Origin: Angiostrongylus vasorum
Taxonomy: Eukaryota; Nematoda; Chromadorea; Rhabditida; Metastrongylidae
Length of the DNA stretch: 64,000 nt
Direction: 5' to 3'
NCBI GenBank assembly: GCA_018806985.1
Contig: JADANN010000094.1
Coordinates: forward strand, 62,001-126,000
Shown here one piece after another: positions 26,636-37,605 of the stretch; positions within the stretch are counted from its first letter, which is position 1; the number at the start of each line of letters is the position of its first letter. A model generated the notes under the pieces. It searched no databases. It was not told the origin of the DNA and was given only the letters and a program-made list of their open reading frames with translations. Made by a program: the position numbers and the translations under genes.

Positions 26636-26915
26636 GAAAGCTCTTCTCGTTGATCTATCCCTAAGCGATGCGCTATGCATTGGACTTCACTAAGAATATT
26701 TTATTAAGATTAAGATTAAGATTAAGGTGAATCTGGCCTTTACAATAACTTGCGCTGGTCTACCGATGTATCGAGCCAGTGCTGATGTCCTCCAGAAGTC
26801 TGTTACCATTTTGCCGACCCCGGAGGGACGGAAGTCTTGGTGAGCATGGGAGTGGGGATGGATCCCATGTGTATTGCAGGGCTCCTCCGACCACTGCGCT
26901 GCATACGCTCTACAT
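26636..26915 (-). mobile_element. SINE-A copy with a short direct repeat inside
   Basis: Collinear with the family. Positions 26703-26725 hold a small (attaag)n expansion in place of the usual gaggtgattgaatgcat. Confidence 0.7.
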
Positions 26916-27814
26916 GAAACATTTCTTTAGAAGAAAATATTTTTTACCGCCTAACAGAGTTGACCTTAGACGGTAGAATTTTGGAACAACCATGGTTCTT
27001 AAAAAAACCGAGAGTAATATACGCAACCCTGAAGAAATCATCCAAGGAGTTCGTGAAGATCGAAGATAGCAATTTCGACAATGAAGATGATTTTTCATGT
27101 TTGGAGGAAAAATGTTAAAAATATGTTGGCAGGACGGTTACGAAATTTTTTCGAAAGATATTACACAAAAGAGAAAGACGTAAGTTGTCTTAGTTTTCAG
27201 CTTAATGATAATATTACTCAGACATGAAAAGAACAGCTTTTACAAATACCGGATCATTCCAATCTTATGTCGATAGTAGGGTCGTCAAGGGGAAAAAAAC
27301 TTCATAACGTCATAGCGAATAAATCCGAGTGAATTAGCAAGAAATGGGAAATGAAAAGTGGACTAGCAGGAATAGAACGAATTCTTTCAAAGCACACGTT
27401 TCCTTCCAGAACCAGCTTGCTCCATGTATAAGAAAAAACAATTTTAATTAATAAACCTCAATAAAAGGATAATCTAGTTATTCCTTGCAGCAGAAGAAAA
27501 ACCCTGATTCGCGGCTGTAATTCTCATGCTGTAACTTTTCGAAAAAACGAGTAGTCTATGAACATGCATACTTTATTCATCTACCACCTCCATCTCATTG
27601 CACCTGCCAGTTGCATCAAATATCAACTACGCTAACAGAACGTCAACGATAAATGATGACAGGATGATAATGAATGATAAGACGACGATGAAAAAAATGT
27701 ACGACTCCAAGTAAAAACGACCTGAATTTGTATGACTTGAAAATTAATGAACATTTCAAAAACCGACTTCCTCTTGGCGTCAACATGACTAATTAAAATA
27801 TGATTTTATTCGAG

Positions 27815-27905
27815 AAGCTAATACGAGGTGGAGAAATATAAAAAAACTTTGGGCTAGGGTTTTGGCGCCCATAGCCTTTCTCAGAACAGGATCAATCCGA
27901 GTCAA
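27815..27905 (-). ncRNA. Family H copy with hammerhead-like motif and conserved terminal sequence
   Basis: The minus strand has TTCTGAGAAAGGCTATGGGC, then GCCAAAACCCTAGCC, then within 30 nt the family terminus cacctcgtattagctt. The CUGA box, GGC/GCC helix and trailing AGCC match the family layout. It lies just 3' of the Penelope-like endonuclease remnant, in the same orientation. Confidence 0.45.
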
Positions 27906-28071
27906 TATGGATCTTCGTGATCTCATCGAATCGATTCCAAGCGAACGCAGTCGGAGTGAAGTAACTTCAGTAAGCCTCTGAAGAGGGAAGAACTGTAACT
28001 GTGGACAATCGCTTGCTATTTTCTTGATGCACACACGGAACGCTATTATTACAGCATTTAACCATTCACAA

Positions 28072-28110
28072 TAGCCGAAGTTTTGGTGCTTTGACCTTCC
28101 TCAGAGCTTG
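28072..28110 (-). ncRNA. Hammerhead-like motif, family H, 3' of the Penelope-like remnant
   Basis: The minus strand reads GCTCTGAGGAAGGTCAAAGC, then ACCAAAACTTCGGCT: a CUGA box, a GGU/ACC helix and a GAAA-box relic (AAAAC), in the order of a hammerhead core. The about 90 nt upstream of it match the upstream flank of the copy at 30016-30052 (shared acgcgaatga, tgaggtta and ccaagctctga), so the two are the same subfamily. The core is degenerate and probably inactive. Confidence 0.45.
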
Positions 28111-28315
28111 GGAAGGCTAAATTGACACTTCATCTACGCAGCCAGACACTTTTCATAACCTCAAAACGAGAACGTAGCATATAAACTATCATTCGCGTAA
28201 CAAATAACTTTTTTTGAACATCAACCGTTCTGTTCCTTGTATGGCTTCCACTTATTCGTTGGAGAGTAGCTGCACAGAGCCGTCTTACATGAGCGAGGAA
28301 TTTGCCTTGCTCAGA

Positions 28316-29019
28316 TCAGAGAATCAGCCTGTCGTACGGCGCTAGGTCGAGCGTGATCACAAGATACTCATTGTGGTTTATTTTTCGGACTTTGGGATTT
28401 ATCAAAAGCTCATCAAGAGTTTTACGTTCAGATGTTTTGGATTCGTGCACGGGGATAATGCCTTTTACTTAAAATCTTCTCCGATATGTCTCTGTGTCAA
28501 TGCGCTCATATTGGAGCGTTAGGTTTAACTTTAAATTTATCTACTATATGCCTCTTTATACGGACAAAGTGGTCTACCTATTTCGCCAATATAATCGTGT
28601 CGGCACGCTCTACAGGAGATCAGGCAAATCGTGCCGGAAGTCAAGCAATCACAATCGGTGCCCTTAGGGGGATATTATACAATTTTCCGTTCTACATGGA
28701 GAGTCATACAGGCGGTTACGAACTAACTGGCGTTTTAGAGTGTCCAATGATATTTTAATCGATGTTTCCAAATTCTTTGGAACGGCCCTCCTTAAGCAGC
28801 GTTTTATAGCTGCACTTATTTCATTTAAAAGTGAGGGACTTGGACCTTATTATCGGTAAAGTTGTCGTTTGGTGGATTGGATTTTCCTCTATACCTATCC
28901 CGAGAAGCTACAGTTTCGAAGCCATTGTATAATAAATGACTATTTGCCGATTTTCGAGATTTCTCCTTCTGCTCTCTTCCTGTGCATACGCTAATGCCTG
29001 TTCGAAACATCTTTCTCAC
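28316..29019 (-). pseudogene. Penelope-like retroelement remnant: C-terminal linker and GIY-YIG endonuclease
   Basis: Read on the minus strand, the segment gives, in order: a basic linker (28825-29019), the hallmark LKRQLVRNRLYDSPC (about 28690-28745), a Cys-rich motif (CDCLTSGTICLISCRAC), the GIY-YIG-like core DYIGEIGRPL (about 28565-28605), and the C-terminal block KTLDELLINPK and LVITLDLAPYDR ending at a TGA at 28316. This order is that of the endonuclease of Penelope-like elements, which cuts target DNA for reverse transcription. The frame is broken by several stops and by a single-base shift in a C run near 28668-28672, so it is a decayed copy. I could not find the reverse-transcriptase domain upstream; the element is probably 5'-truncated. 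Two hammerhead-like family H motifs lie 3' of it (28072-28110 and 27851-27885). Confidence 0.8.
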
Positions 29020-29099
29020 AAGCCCCCCTCCCTTTTCTATGTGAAGGGTGGGAGAAGACGTAATAAGTCAGTGTTCATCTGTTACATGACTTTGGGCAC

Positions 29100-29200
29100 C
29101 ACTTCGATGATGTAGCCGTCTTCGGATAGGTTAGTTTAAACGTTCCTGCTCTGAAGAAGATGAAGACCCCGCAATGTAAGTCGAATAAAGTCTTTTATAA
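29100..29200 (+). mobile_element. Family H 3' fragment
   Basis: CTCTGAAGAAGATGAAGACC then AATGTAAGTCGAATAAAG matches the family 3' motif with box II degraded. It lies just beyond the linker of the Penelope-like remnant but in the opposite orientation. Confidence 0.35.
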
Positions 29201-29640
29201 ACGCCGCGTTAGTTTATCAATGGAGAAATACTTGGTAGTTAATCCACTCCGGAGCAACCGTGATTATGTAAACTATACCTCCTCGAAAAATTCAGGACCC
29301 ATAAAAATGACAAACTACGGCCAATTCAAGAACTCTCAGAAATGTGGTAGGGACCGAAAGCAGTAATGTGGACTATGCCGGCAATCCGAAACGTCAGTGC
29401 GTAAAACTCATGAAGCGTTTTGGGATAGATTCCAAAAATCCAAAACTCAACCTCGAGGAGGAGCGCCTTGTGATCACGCGTAATCTAGCCCACACCTCAA
29501 GCGGATTCTTTGACATGAGCCATGTACATTCCTCGTATATGTAAGAATCCGCGCCGCTGGTCTCCAGAAAATAAATGGAGGACTTACAAAGAACGAAACG
29601 GTAGGTGTTTAAAAAGGCTGCTTACTATAAATAGTAAAGG

Positions 29641-29912
29641 ACACAGCTCTCGGCGTTGATCAATCCCTCAGGGGATGCGCTATGCATTCGACTTCATTAA
29701 GAATCGTTAGAGGTTATTAAATGCATATCTGGCCTTTAAAATGGCTCTGCGGTAGTACACTTGTGTACCTAGCTAGCGCTGCTACTCTTCCAGACAAGTC
29801 TGCTATCAATTTGCCAGCACCGTAAGTATGGAAGGCTTGGTGAGCCCTGCGAAGAGTGGATCGATCCCATGTGTATGCAGGGTGCCTCTAACATCTGCGC
29901 TACACTCGCCCC
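29641..29912 (-). mobile_element. SINE-A copy
   Basis: From cagctctcggcgttgatcaa to a degraded head (tctgcgctacactcgccc). Confidence 0.7.
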
Positions 29913-29924
29913 CTACACTCGTCT

Positions 29925-30105
29925 ACTACGCGAATGAAGATTTATGTTAGGTTTTGTCTGCTGAGGTTAAGGCAGTGCTTGAAGGAGTGGATCGCGTGTC
30001 AGCTTGAGCTTTCCAAGCTCTGAAGAAGTCGAAGCAGCCGAAACGTCGGACACCGTGAATTAATAAATGTTGCGATAGGAACCTCGTGTTTGTTCATCAA
30101 GAAAA
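29925..30105 (+). mobile_element. Family H copy of the Penelope-associated subfamily
   Basis: The motif at 30016-30052 has an intact CTGAAGA box and an intact CGAAACGTC box, but stem I does not pair. Its upstream flank (acgcgaatgaagatttatgt, later tgaggttaaggcagtg) matches the flank of the motif 3' of the Penelope-like endonuclease on the other strand at 28100-28200. Confidence 0.45.
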
Positions 30106-31880
30106 GCCGTGAATTGTTGAACATTGTCGATGCTGCAAAGAAGTCGGTCTTGAGATATGATGATAGTGTTTAAAAAGCATGACGTTGGAATACAGATGTT
30201 CACATCAGAAAGAACTTGGTAGAATCTTCTAGAAAAAAGAGCCCCATAGATGAACATCGTGCTTTATTGAATACTCAAGGGCTATCCATATTCATTCTAT
30301 TTTGGAATGTCGAAACCGATTCTGAACAGTTATCTTATAGATATTTATTGAACGTCCAATTTTTTCTTTTCTTTTCTACTTGAATAAGAGCAGAAATGTG
30401 CAAACTGTGTTAAAACAAATCATTGCCATCACAGTGATGAAATCGAGTGCCATTCACCTATTCAAAACACAATGATCAACACTAATAAGACGGTAGGATA
30501 GCACAATGAAGTACGTGTATATTAATAAAACACTAAAATATTGGTTGTTAATATAGCCAGGTAATAGTCAAAAGAGGACAACACAAAATAAAGGCTCGTG
30601 AAGCATATACGTCTCATTATGTTGTAAGACCCCTTGTGTACTTGGACGTCGGCAATGCTAGTCACAGTAAACCATTCAAAGCCGCAAAAAATGAACTATG
30701 GAGAAACTTCAAGAGATTACAACGGTAGAGTATTGTTTAAGAACAACAATAAACATAATCAAGCTTGCAAGAAGAAAGCCGCTTTTGATGGGGGTTTTTT
30801 TCTAGCCTACAGCTTTTTTAGTGGATTTTACACTAATACGGTCTCTCATCAATCATTCTGTGAGAGGCAACCTTAGGACCATTTTACTCGTTTTAGTCGC
30901 TCTCATTAGTTTTAGTCCCGTTTCTGTCATTGGTGGAGGAAAACAGGTTTGCGTGTGGGTTTGGCTGCTATTTGAGGATCCACGTCTCCTCTCACAGAAG
31001 TACGTTCAGCTTTGTTTTCTTGTAATCTCCCTAGATTTCTTTAGTAAGACGCTTCTAGGTCTTCATGGCAATCAATTGACGGTCCACGTGGATTAGATGG
31101 AAGTTTGCTGCCACACCACTCAGATTCTTCTTAAGCGGCAGTAGCGATTCTAGCGACTGGTCAAAATCCGTGGAATCAGCAGAACAGTGTTACAAAGGGA
31201 CGAATTCGTTTTTGGTAGTTATATGATTAAATTCGTTACCACTTTACAGAAATCCACTGACTAAAAAGCATTAAACGATTTTATGAGGTCGTTGGCATTT
31301 AGGGGATAGGTAGAAGTAACGGGAAATAGTACAACGCATTAGTGGTAATGCAAGCAAATTGCTTAGATTCGAAAGCAAGAATTTATGTGAGAACGAGCTG
31401 CTCTTCTCGATGAAGGCTCACCGGCACTTCGTTACCAAATCGATGAGCAACAAGTATTTTAAAAGTCACCATCTGCTTCTTAAGCTACGAAATGAATTGT
31501 TGGTATTCAAGAACTAAGTGGAGGATTAAAAGCAAAGCTTCGAAAAAACTGTAGCTAAAAATTTTGCTCTGTTTTCTGGAATTGAATGAAAATAAACAGA
31601 TCTACAATACGACATTTAATAGGTGTATAAAACATGTCTTATGAACTCTTTTACATCTATTAAGAGAAATGGAAGAAATGTGAGACCTCGTTGATCGGAG
31701 CAGAAAGCAGATTTAGTTGGTGACTAAGTGGCTTAAATTCTTAGATTTCCGTCATACCCGCCCACACTTCGAAGAACGGAGATTTTATTGGTACCCAGCT
31801 CGATACATATAAGGATTCAGTGATATTATGTGAAATATTATTTTTATAACCACAAGAATGCTGAGATAATAAAAAAAGGG
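30105..31880. other. No recognisable gene
   Basis: Short ORFs only, one hydrophobic on plus at 30821-31096. Confidence 0.45.
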
Positions 31881-32157
31881 TAAAGCTCTCGGCGTTGATC
31901 AATCCCCTGAGAGATGCGCCATGCACTCGACTTCATTAGGCACCGAGGTGTTTGAATGCATATCTGCCCTTTACAATGACTCGCGGGTGCTCTATCTGCG
32001 GATGTATCCAGCCCGTGCTGCTGTCCTTCCGGAGAAGTCTGGTACCAATTTGTCGACCCCGAAGGGATGGAACACTTGGTGAACCATGAGCGCGGGGATC
32101 AATCCCGTGTGTATATTGCACGGCTCCTCCGACCACTGCGCAACACGCGCCATAATG
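31881..32157 (-). mobile_element. SINE-A copy
   Basis: A near-complete copy; on the plus strand, agctctcggcgttgatcaat at the left and gaccactgcgcaacacgcgc at the right. Confidence 0.75.
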
Positions 32158-32214
32158 GCTCTGAGATACATCTCCAAAAGCCAACTTTTATTTCACCTCG
32201 TCACAAATAATCAA

Positions 32215-32400
32215 TACCCTTTGTGTTATTGACGTGACACGAGGTAAGTATGAAATATTTATTAGGCTAACGTTTCGACTTCTTCGTCTTCTTCAGAGTC
32301 ACATTGAACTGAGCCAGTGGTCCACTACAGTAATTGCCGAGTCAATCGATGGTTCGATCCTGCACTCCCTATATATAATAAATTAAATCTAAATTGGCGT
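32215..32400 (-). mobile_element. Family H copy
   Basis: On the minus strand, CTGAAGAAGACGAAGAAGTC is followed by GAAACGTTAGCCTAATAAAT (32264-32300) with both conserved boxes intact; stem I (GACT against AGCC) pairs only partly. The end cttacctcgtgtcacgtc resembles the family terminus. Confidence 0.5.
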
Positions 32401-32769
32401 CACTGAAGGATAAAAACACTGACTTGAAACATTAGCAGGCACAGCAAACCACGGTAGAGGCCAAATGTGCGTTCAGCTACCACTACTATCCCTGGTGAAC
32501 TCTAGGAACACTCCCATGGGGACCAGTGAGCGTTGAAAGCTTCCTTCTTTCACCTTCCATCCATAAGTGTCATTTATTTCGTAGTACCGCACTCAGAAAA
32601 TGATTATATTATTCATTAACTATTAGGCGAATGAATGATCGAATATGTTTGATACAATATGTGCATTGACTTCTCGGATATGATGTCAGCGGAATTTTGA
32701 AAAGGCACTAAGTATAGTAAAGGTACTACTTTAAGCCTCACTGTCCAATTTTTTTCTGGACGTATCACA

Positions 32770-33040
32770 TCGGGGCGTCTGTGGTGCAGTAGACAGCCCC
32801 TGCAATACAAATGGGAAACATCCCATTTCCCAGGCTCACCAAGTCTTCCTTCCCTCCGAGGTCGACAAATTGCTACCTGACTTGTCAGAAAGGATAGTAG
32901 CACTAAATTGATAAATCGGTAGGTCACAAAAAGTCAATATATAGCTCAGATATGCATTCAGCCTCCAGTAACGATCCTTGATTAAGCCGAATCCATGGCG
33001 TATCTTTTAAGGATTAATGAACGCCGAAGGCTTCATCCCT
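32770..33040 (+). mobile_element. SINE-A copy, plus orientation, diverged
   Basis: The head ggcgtctgtggtgcagtaga is shortened; the body and the tail (aacgccgaaggcttcatccc) are collinear. Confidence 0.65.
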
Positions 33041-33044
33041 TTTA

Positions 33045-34425
33045 TATCACCTTAGCGAATAAGTTCACCATTCAGGCTTTGAAATCGTTGTCTCCAAATA
33101 AATATTCTTATTGTTCATCAACGCCTTCACGCTTCGCAACCTTTGAAAGACGTTGTCGTAGTGGACGTGACGAACATCTCTATCACAGGTGTCTTTGCTA
33201 CGGCCAGACTTTTTGACTCAGGAAAGGTTCTTAATAAATAAAATGTGATGTACTACATTCAAAAATATGTGAGCAATGCTAATAAGTTCGGAAGCGACTG
33301 ATGGAGTTTTGAATCTTTCGTTAAGGTAGTATGAAACTGCTATCACGTTCCAACTACTTTGTATCCTGAACGATCAAGTTCATTTGTTAAAATTCATATT
33401 GATTTTTCAGTGTCCTACGAACTCTCTTTGCTATAATTCAACACTAATTAATGAGATGGTTAAGTCAAGAATTGTCCAACGCTGATAAGATACAATTGGA
33501 ATGCTACAAGAACTTATTATCAGTGGGTTTTATAGGTTGTTTTTCTTCCTGTGTTGTCTGTTTTTTCGGCTATTATTTGAATGTTTAGTTATTTAAAAGT
33601 ACAACACAGAATTCTGCAGAATCCATGTGCACCGTACTGAGTAAGAGAAAACGAGCAGAGGGGAAAATGCGGAGAAATTGGATAACCTTGGTGATGAGTA
33701 GGGATGCCCAGTCAAGGGTTCATACGTCCATCTAGAATGTAGGACCTGCCAATTAGTTAAGAAAACCTAGCTTAAGCTAAAACTGTGTAAAAGACTGCCA
33801 GCGACCTAGAGTGAGCCAACTGGCAGTGTACCGAGCGTCTCTCCAATTTATAAACTGTAGCGAGTGCTAAATACCGTGCAAGATATGCTGTAGGTCAACA
33901 TGATACATCACGAAATGAGCAGGTCAAAGACAATAATAAGGTATTCAAGCAAACTTTAAAGGTGAATTATTAAATTATCCACCAACGAGGACGAGTTTCT
34001 TGCAATTGTGTTTGCCCAGAAAATCGTGCACGTCACATATCTGGATTTCGTGTTTGTGCACTGTTGTGGGTCTGGGCACTAATTGTGTCTAGAGCTTCAA
34101 TGTCAGAAAAGTTATTTTTTAAATTACTCAGGTCCCATATTTATTTTTCACGAATATAAGCACTTAATTATCTAGGACTCACGATGTGACCACTGTAAAA
34201 GAAGGATAAAGCTCGAATGCGATGGAGTGCATTCTTGGAAGTGGGAGAACTTGCCCGCCAAATCTGAACGTGTCATCGAGTGGATTGCAGTTTCATTCAG
34301 TAATTTGAGATTTGGCGACTTTCTGAGGGCAGATCTATAGATACTTAACGCGAAACCTTTGAAAAAAAATGTTTTATCGATATTCCCTTTATATGAAGCA
34401 CAAATATCCCCAAATGACCGTACAA
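33045..34425. other. No recognisable gene or repeat
   Basis: AT-rich; nothing supported. Confidence 0.45.
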
Positions 34426-34429
34426 AAGT

Positions 34430-34710
34430 GGAACTGAATTCATGGTTTTTTTTCACCGGACACCAGACAATCACTACTATCAACAGCCAGCATCCTGTAT
34501 AATGAAGCACCGCCAAATGAGTACGGCTCATTCGAGTGAGATGCTCCACTGAGGAAAATTCAGCTCGATGCGCAACGAAGACACCACCTCGAGAACACGA
34601 ACAACTGTGACACATCGACTCGGATCATCGGCTCTGATAAAGACGAAACCGTCGAGACGTCAGCCATAAATGAAAACTATTTACCAGCCTCGTGTAGGCT
34701 AACAAAAAAA
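34430..34710 (+). ncRNA. Family H repeat with hammerhead-like motif (best-paired copy)
   Basis: The body (ggctcattcgagtgagatgc, later cgactcggatcatc) leads into the motif at 34630-34665: GGCT, CTGATAA, a GACG/CGTC hairpin, GAGAC, GTC and AGCC. Stem I (GGCT with AGCC) pairs over four bases, stem II over four, and GTC sits where a hammerhead would cleave. The copy has a G in the GAAA box and an A in the CUGAUGA box. The 3' terminus is ccagcctcgtgtaggcta. Confidence 0.55.
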
Positions 34711-35019
34711 GGAAAACATATTGAATCTATGGTCCTACCACTACCATTATCTTTAAATCCAAAAGGAGTTTGAAAAGGAGAAGCTGAACAGCTGTGGGTC
34801 GGACAAAGAGTACGAGTTAATATTTTTCTTATGCAATTAATTGTTCTGTCAGCATTAATATAGTCCTTATGTGAATGATTAGTCAACCGTTTTCACCGGT
34901 TTTAGAATTTTTTTTTTTATTTGGTCCGTCTTCGCGTCTATTTTGCGGATCCCAGCACTTCTAACACTAGATTCGTTTCCTGTCATTCATTTTTTCACGA
35001 AGATCGTCCAACTTCTAGG

Positions 35020-35235
35020 TGTGGTTTCGGTTGCTCCTTGAGGACATTTCATCTTGCATGTCGTAGAATTCTGGTCGAGCAATTCTCCCTGGAGTCCTGA
35101 GATAGCCAGGCTGGAGCGCTCCCAATTGGATTGCAGGAAGTGATGTTTTCCGAGATAAGTCCGGTACCAATTTCCTGATACCGGAGGAGTGAGAGGCTTG
35201 GTTGCCCCTGCAGCGGAATCGAACTAGCACCATGC
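35020..35235 (-). mobile_element. Family C repeat
   Basis: On the minus strand, tggtgctagttcgattccgc (B-box-like), caaattcc-type spacer, then gcgctccagcctggctatct. It shares its body with the repeats at 40530 and 49110. Confidence 0.5.
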
Positions 35236-35753
35236 TCGTGGTAACTTTGGGAAAAATAGTAAAAATAAATAGAACTTTTAACCATGAGTTGCATAATTAT
35301 TGATCAAATGTGAACTTGTAAAAAAATAAGCGACTTAGGTTCTGAAAAGTTTGGAAGATTTGGAAATGCCTTTGTTCGGTTCGCTCCTAACATTACCAGA
35401 TAATAACCAGTATTTAGGCATATTGTGGAAAAGTTTAGTTATTTTGCTGGCCGTGAGACCGGAGGAAACAGTATACGTCCACAGTAGAGGAAAATTTGAG
35501 ACGATTTTCATCATTAACAGCTCAACACAGAAGAGTAACTGGACACAAAACCATGGAGTAGACTGACTAGGCTATTACGTCCCTAGAGCAAGAGGTATTT
35601 AATATACGATACATTTGGTAACATTAATGCAACTATCTAGATATTTCTGCTCTTAGCAAGACAATATTTTCTTATAATAAAATGCTTTTTGACTGATTTC
35701 TCCGAATTTACTTAGCTGTAGAAGCGATCTTAATTCGAATAATAGTGTTAGTT

Positions 35754-36834
35754 TTATGAAGTCGATGATTTCCACTCCACTACGACGTCATCATCTTTCG
35801 TTTTCTGGTGGGAATCGACAACAGGCAACGACTCAGTTTCTACAGCAACAGGAGCAGTAGTAGGTACGGCAACAGTAGCACCTTCAGTAGCATCAGGAGC
35901 AGAAGCAGTGATAGCAACACCTGCAGAAACATCTGCTGCTGGTTCAGTAGCAGTAGCAACTTTAGCTCGTTCAGCTTCTAGAGCCTCCAACGTAGCCAAC
36001 TCACTACGTAGTGCAGCAATGTGCTAAACGAAAGACAAGAAAGTCGATAATGTCTGTGACCATCTATCGATTTTTTGCCTACGGCTATATAGGAAGGACA
36101 GGAACTGAACAAGTTCTATGGATGGAAACTTAGCTTGTTTCAAAATTGGAGTTTTCTTTCCAGTACGAAGTAGTACTACGTGGTGAAAAGGTTACAAATT
36201 GAAAAATTTCCGTACTTCCTTCAGTAGGACCACATCTCTTTGTCGCCTACATTCCATTTTACACCTTTCGTAATCGGTCATCGTCTAAAAACTTTTTGTG
36301 ATCTCGGCTAGAAACACTTCGTATTCTCAAACAAAGGAAAACTCGATAACTCACACTACATTTCATCTAATAAATAAACAAGTAAAAGGAGTCAATAAAC
36401 ACAAAACGCATTGGACCCCGGAAAGGGTAATAGCGCGTTCGTTCCCCACCGCAGACACCTGCGGTCCGAGTTTGTAAATATCTCAGCATCATCTTGATTG
36501 TATTTCACATGATACCCTGCCGTGAAAAAACTATATTAGGCAGTAAGTAAAAAGGTTAAGATTGTGATTTCAATAAATATATTTTTTAAACGAAATGTGG
36601 TAATACGAAAGAATACACATGACTTTACAATGAATCGATAATAAAATAAAGACCAATGCTTAGACAGACCTTTAAAGGTTTCGTATGTTGAGGCTCATCA
36701 GCCGGAAGACCCTTAGCCATATGGACGTAGATGTTTTCTCTTCGAGGTTTTTTTATTTTCATCATTGCCGAGGTCGATGGAAACGCCATAATGACGATTA
36801 CAATGGCTAAGTAGATGACTTCTTTGTGAACCAT
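35754..36834 (-). CDS. Two-exon secreted protein, about 144 aa, Ala/Thr/Val-rich tail
   Basis: Exon 1 (36670-36834, 55 codons) starts MVHKEVIYLAIVIVIMAFPS, a strong signal peptide with a likely cleavage near Ser-Thr-Ser-Ala, followed by a basic stretch (KIKKPRR), and ends at a donor (AAG|gtctgt). Exon 2 (35754-36023, 89 codons plus TAA) follows an acceptor (tttcgtttag). It starts HIAALRSELATLEALEAERA, a short amphipathic helix or coiled coil, continues as a low-complexity Ala/Thr/Val/Pro/Glu region and ends with an acidic patch (DDDVVVEW). Both junctions are phase 0. The 646-nt intron contains a family B repeat (36400-36560). I do not recognise the family; the leader plus a low-complexity tail suggests an exported nematode protein. 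The tail is built largely from GCT/GTT/ACT codons, so it may have grown by repeat expansion. Confidence 0.65.
36400..36565 (+). mobile_element. Family B repeat inside an intron
   Basis: The 3' two thirds (cgcgttcgttccccaccgca, later ataccctgccgtgaaaaaac and taggcagtaagtaaaaagg) lie in the intron of the secreted protein gene 35754-36834. Confidence 0.6.
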
Positions 36835-37360
36835 TGGGCAAAGTTTCTGGAATTTTTTGAAGAGATTTTACCACATGAACATATACGTAGTCATGCAGTT
36901 GATTTACGCGGGAAAAAAAGTATTTTTAAAAAAATGAACATCATTTCAGCTGTTTTCTGGAATTCGGTTTATTTCCACGGCGAACTGTAGAGATAACCGT
37001 AATGCATCGTCATCGAGAAGGAAACAATGAAATAGCTTGCAAATAAGTTTAATATGCATTTATATTTGCTTTTTTACCCATCCCTTCCTCCATCGACCAC
37101 CATTCCACAATTATCCATTCATGTCTATTAACATAATTAGGCGTTCTATTTAGATCTTGGGGACTTGCCAGAAAAATAAATATTAAAATTCCGAAGAACC
37201 ACTATGAGTTTACCTTTCAAATACACTTTTTTGCTACGATTATCAGCTGTTGGAACTCACTACCACTCAATATTCAGTAGTTTTGAGGTTTTTCAGTATT
37301 CATATGGAGCAACTTTATTGGCCAAAAGAACTAATATCGGAAAAAACGCAGAAACGATAA

Positions 37361-37605
37361 AGTGTTCGGCGTTGATGAATCTCTTAGGAATGTGCTATGC
37401 ATCCGATTCCATTCTTAGCATCATAGAGATGAAGGATATACATATAACTTCTAGAATGGCTTGCGATGAAACCGATGTACCAAATTGGTGACTTGATTCC
37501 CCGACACAAATCTGGTACAACTTTCTACAGAATTTAGGATGATTTGTGAGTACGGTACGCCGAACCGAACCAAGGATGTAGCGGAATGAAAACGTTCGCA
37601 GTAAT
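37361..37605 (-). mobile_element. SINE-A relic
   Basis: Blocks such as cggcgttgatgaatctctta and gacacaaatctggtacaact are kept; the head is lost. Confidence 0.45.

Noticed and set aside
28486..28758. 90-codon plus ORF
   Set aside because: It is antisense to the Penelope-like endonuclease, whose minus-strand motifs are specific.
34172..34615. 147-codon minus ORF
   Set aside because: It overlaps a family H repeat and has no splice or homology support.
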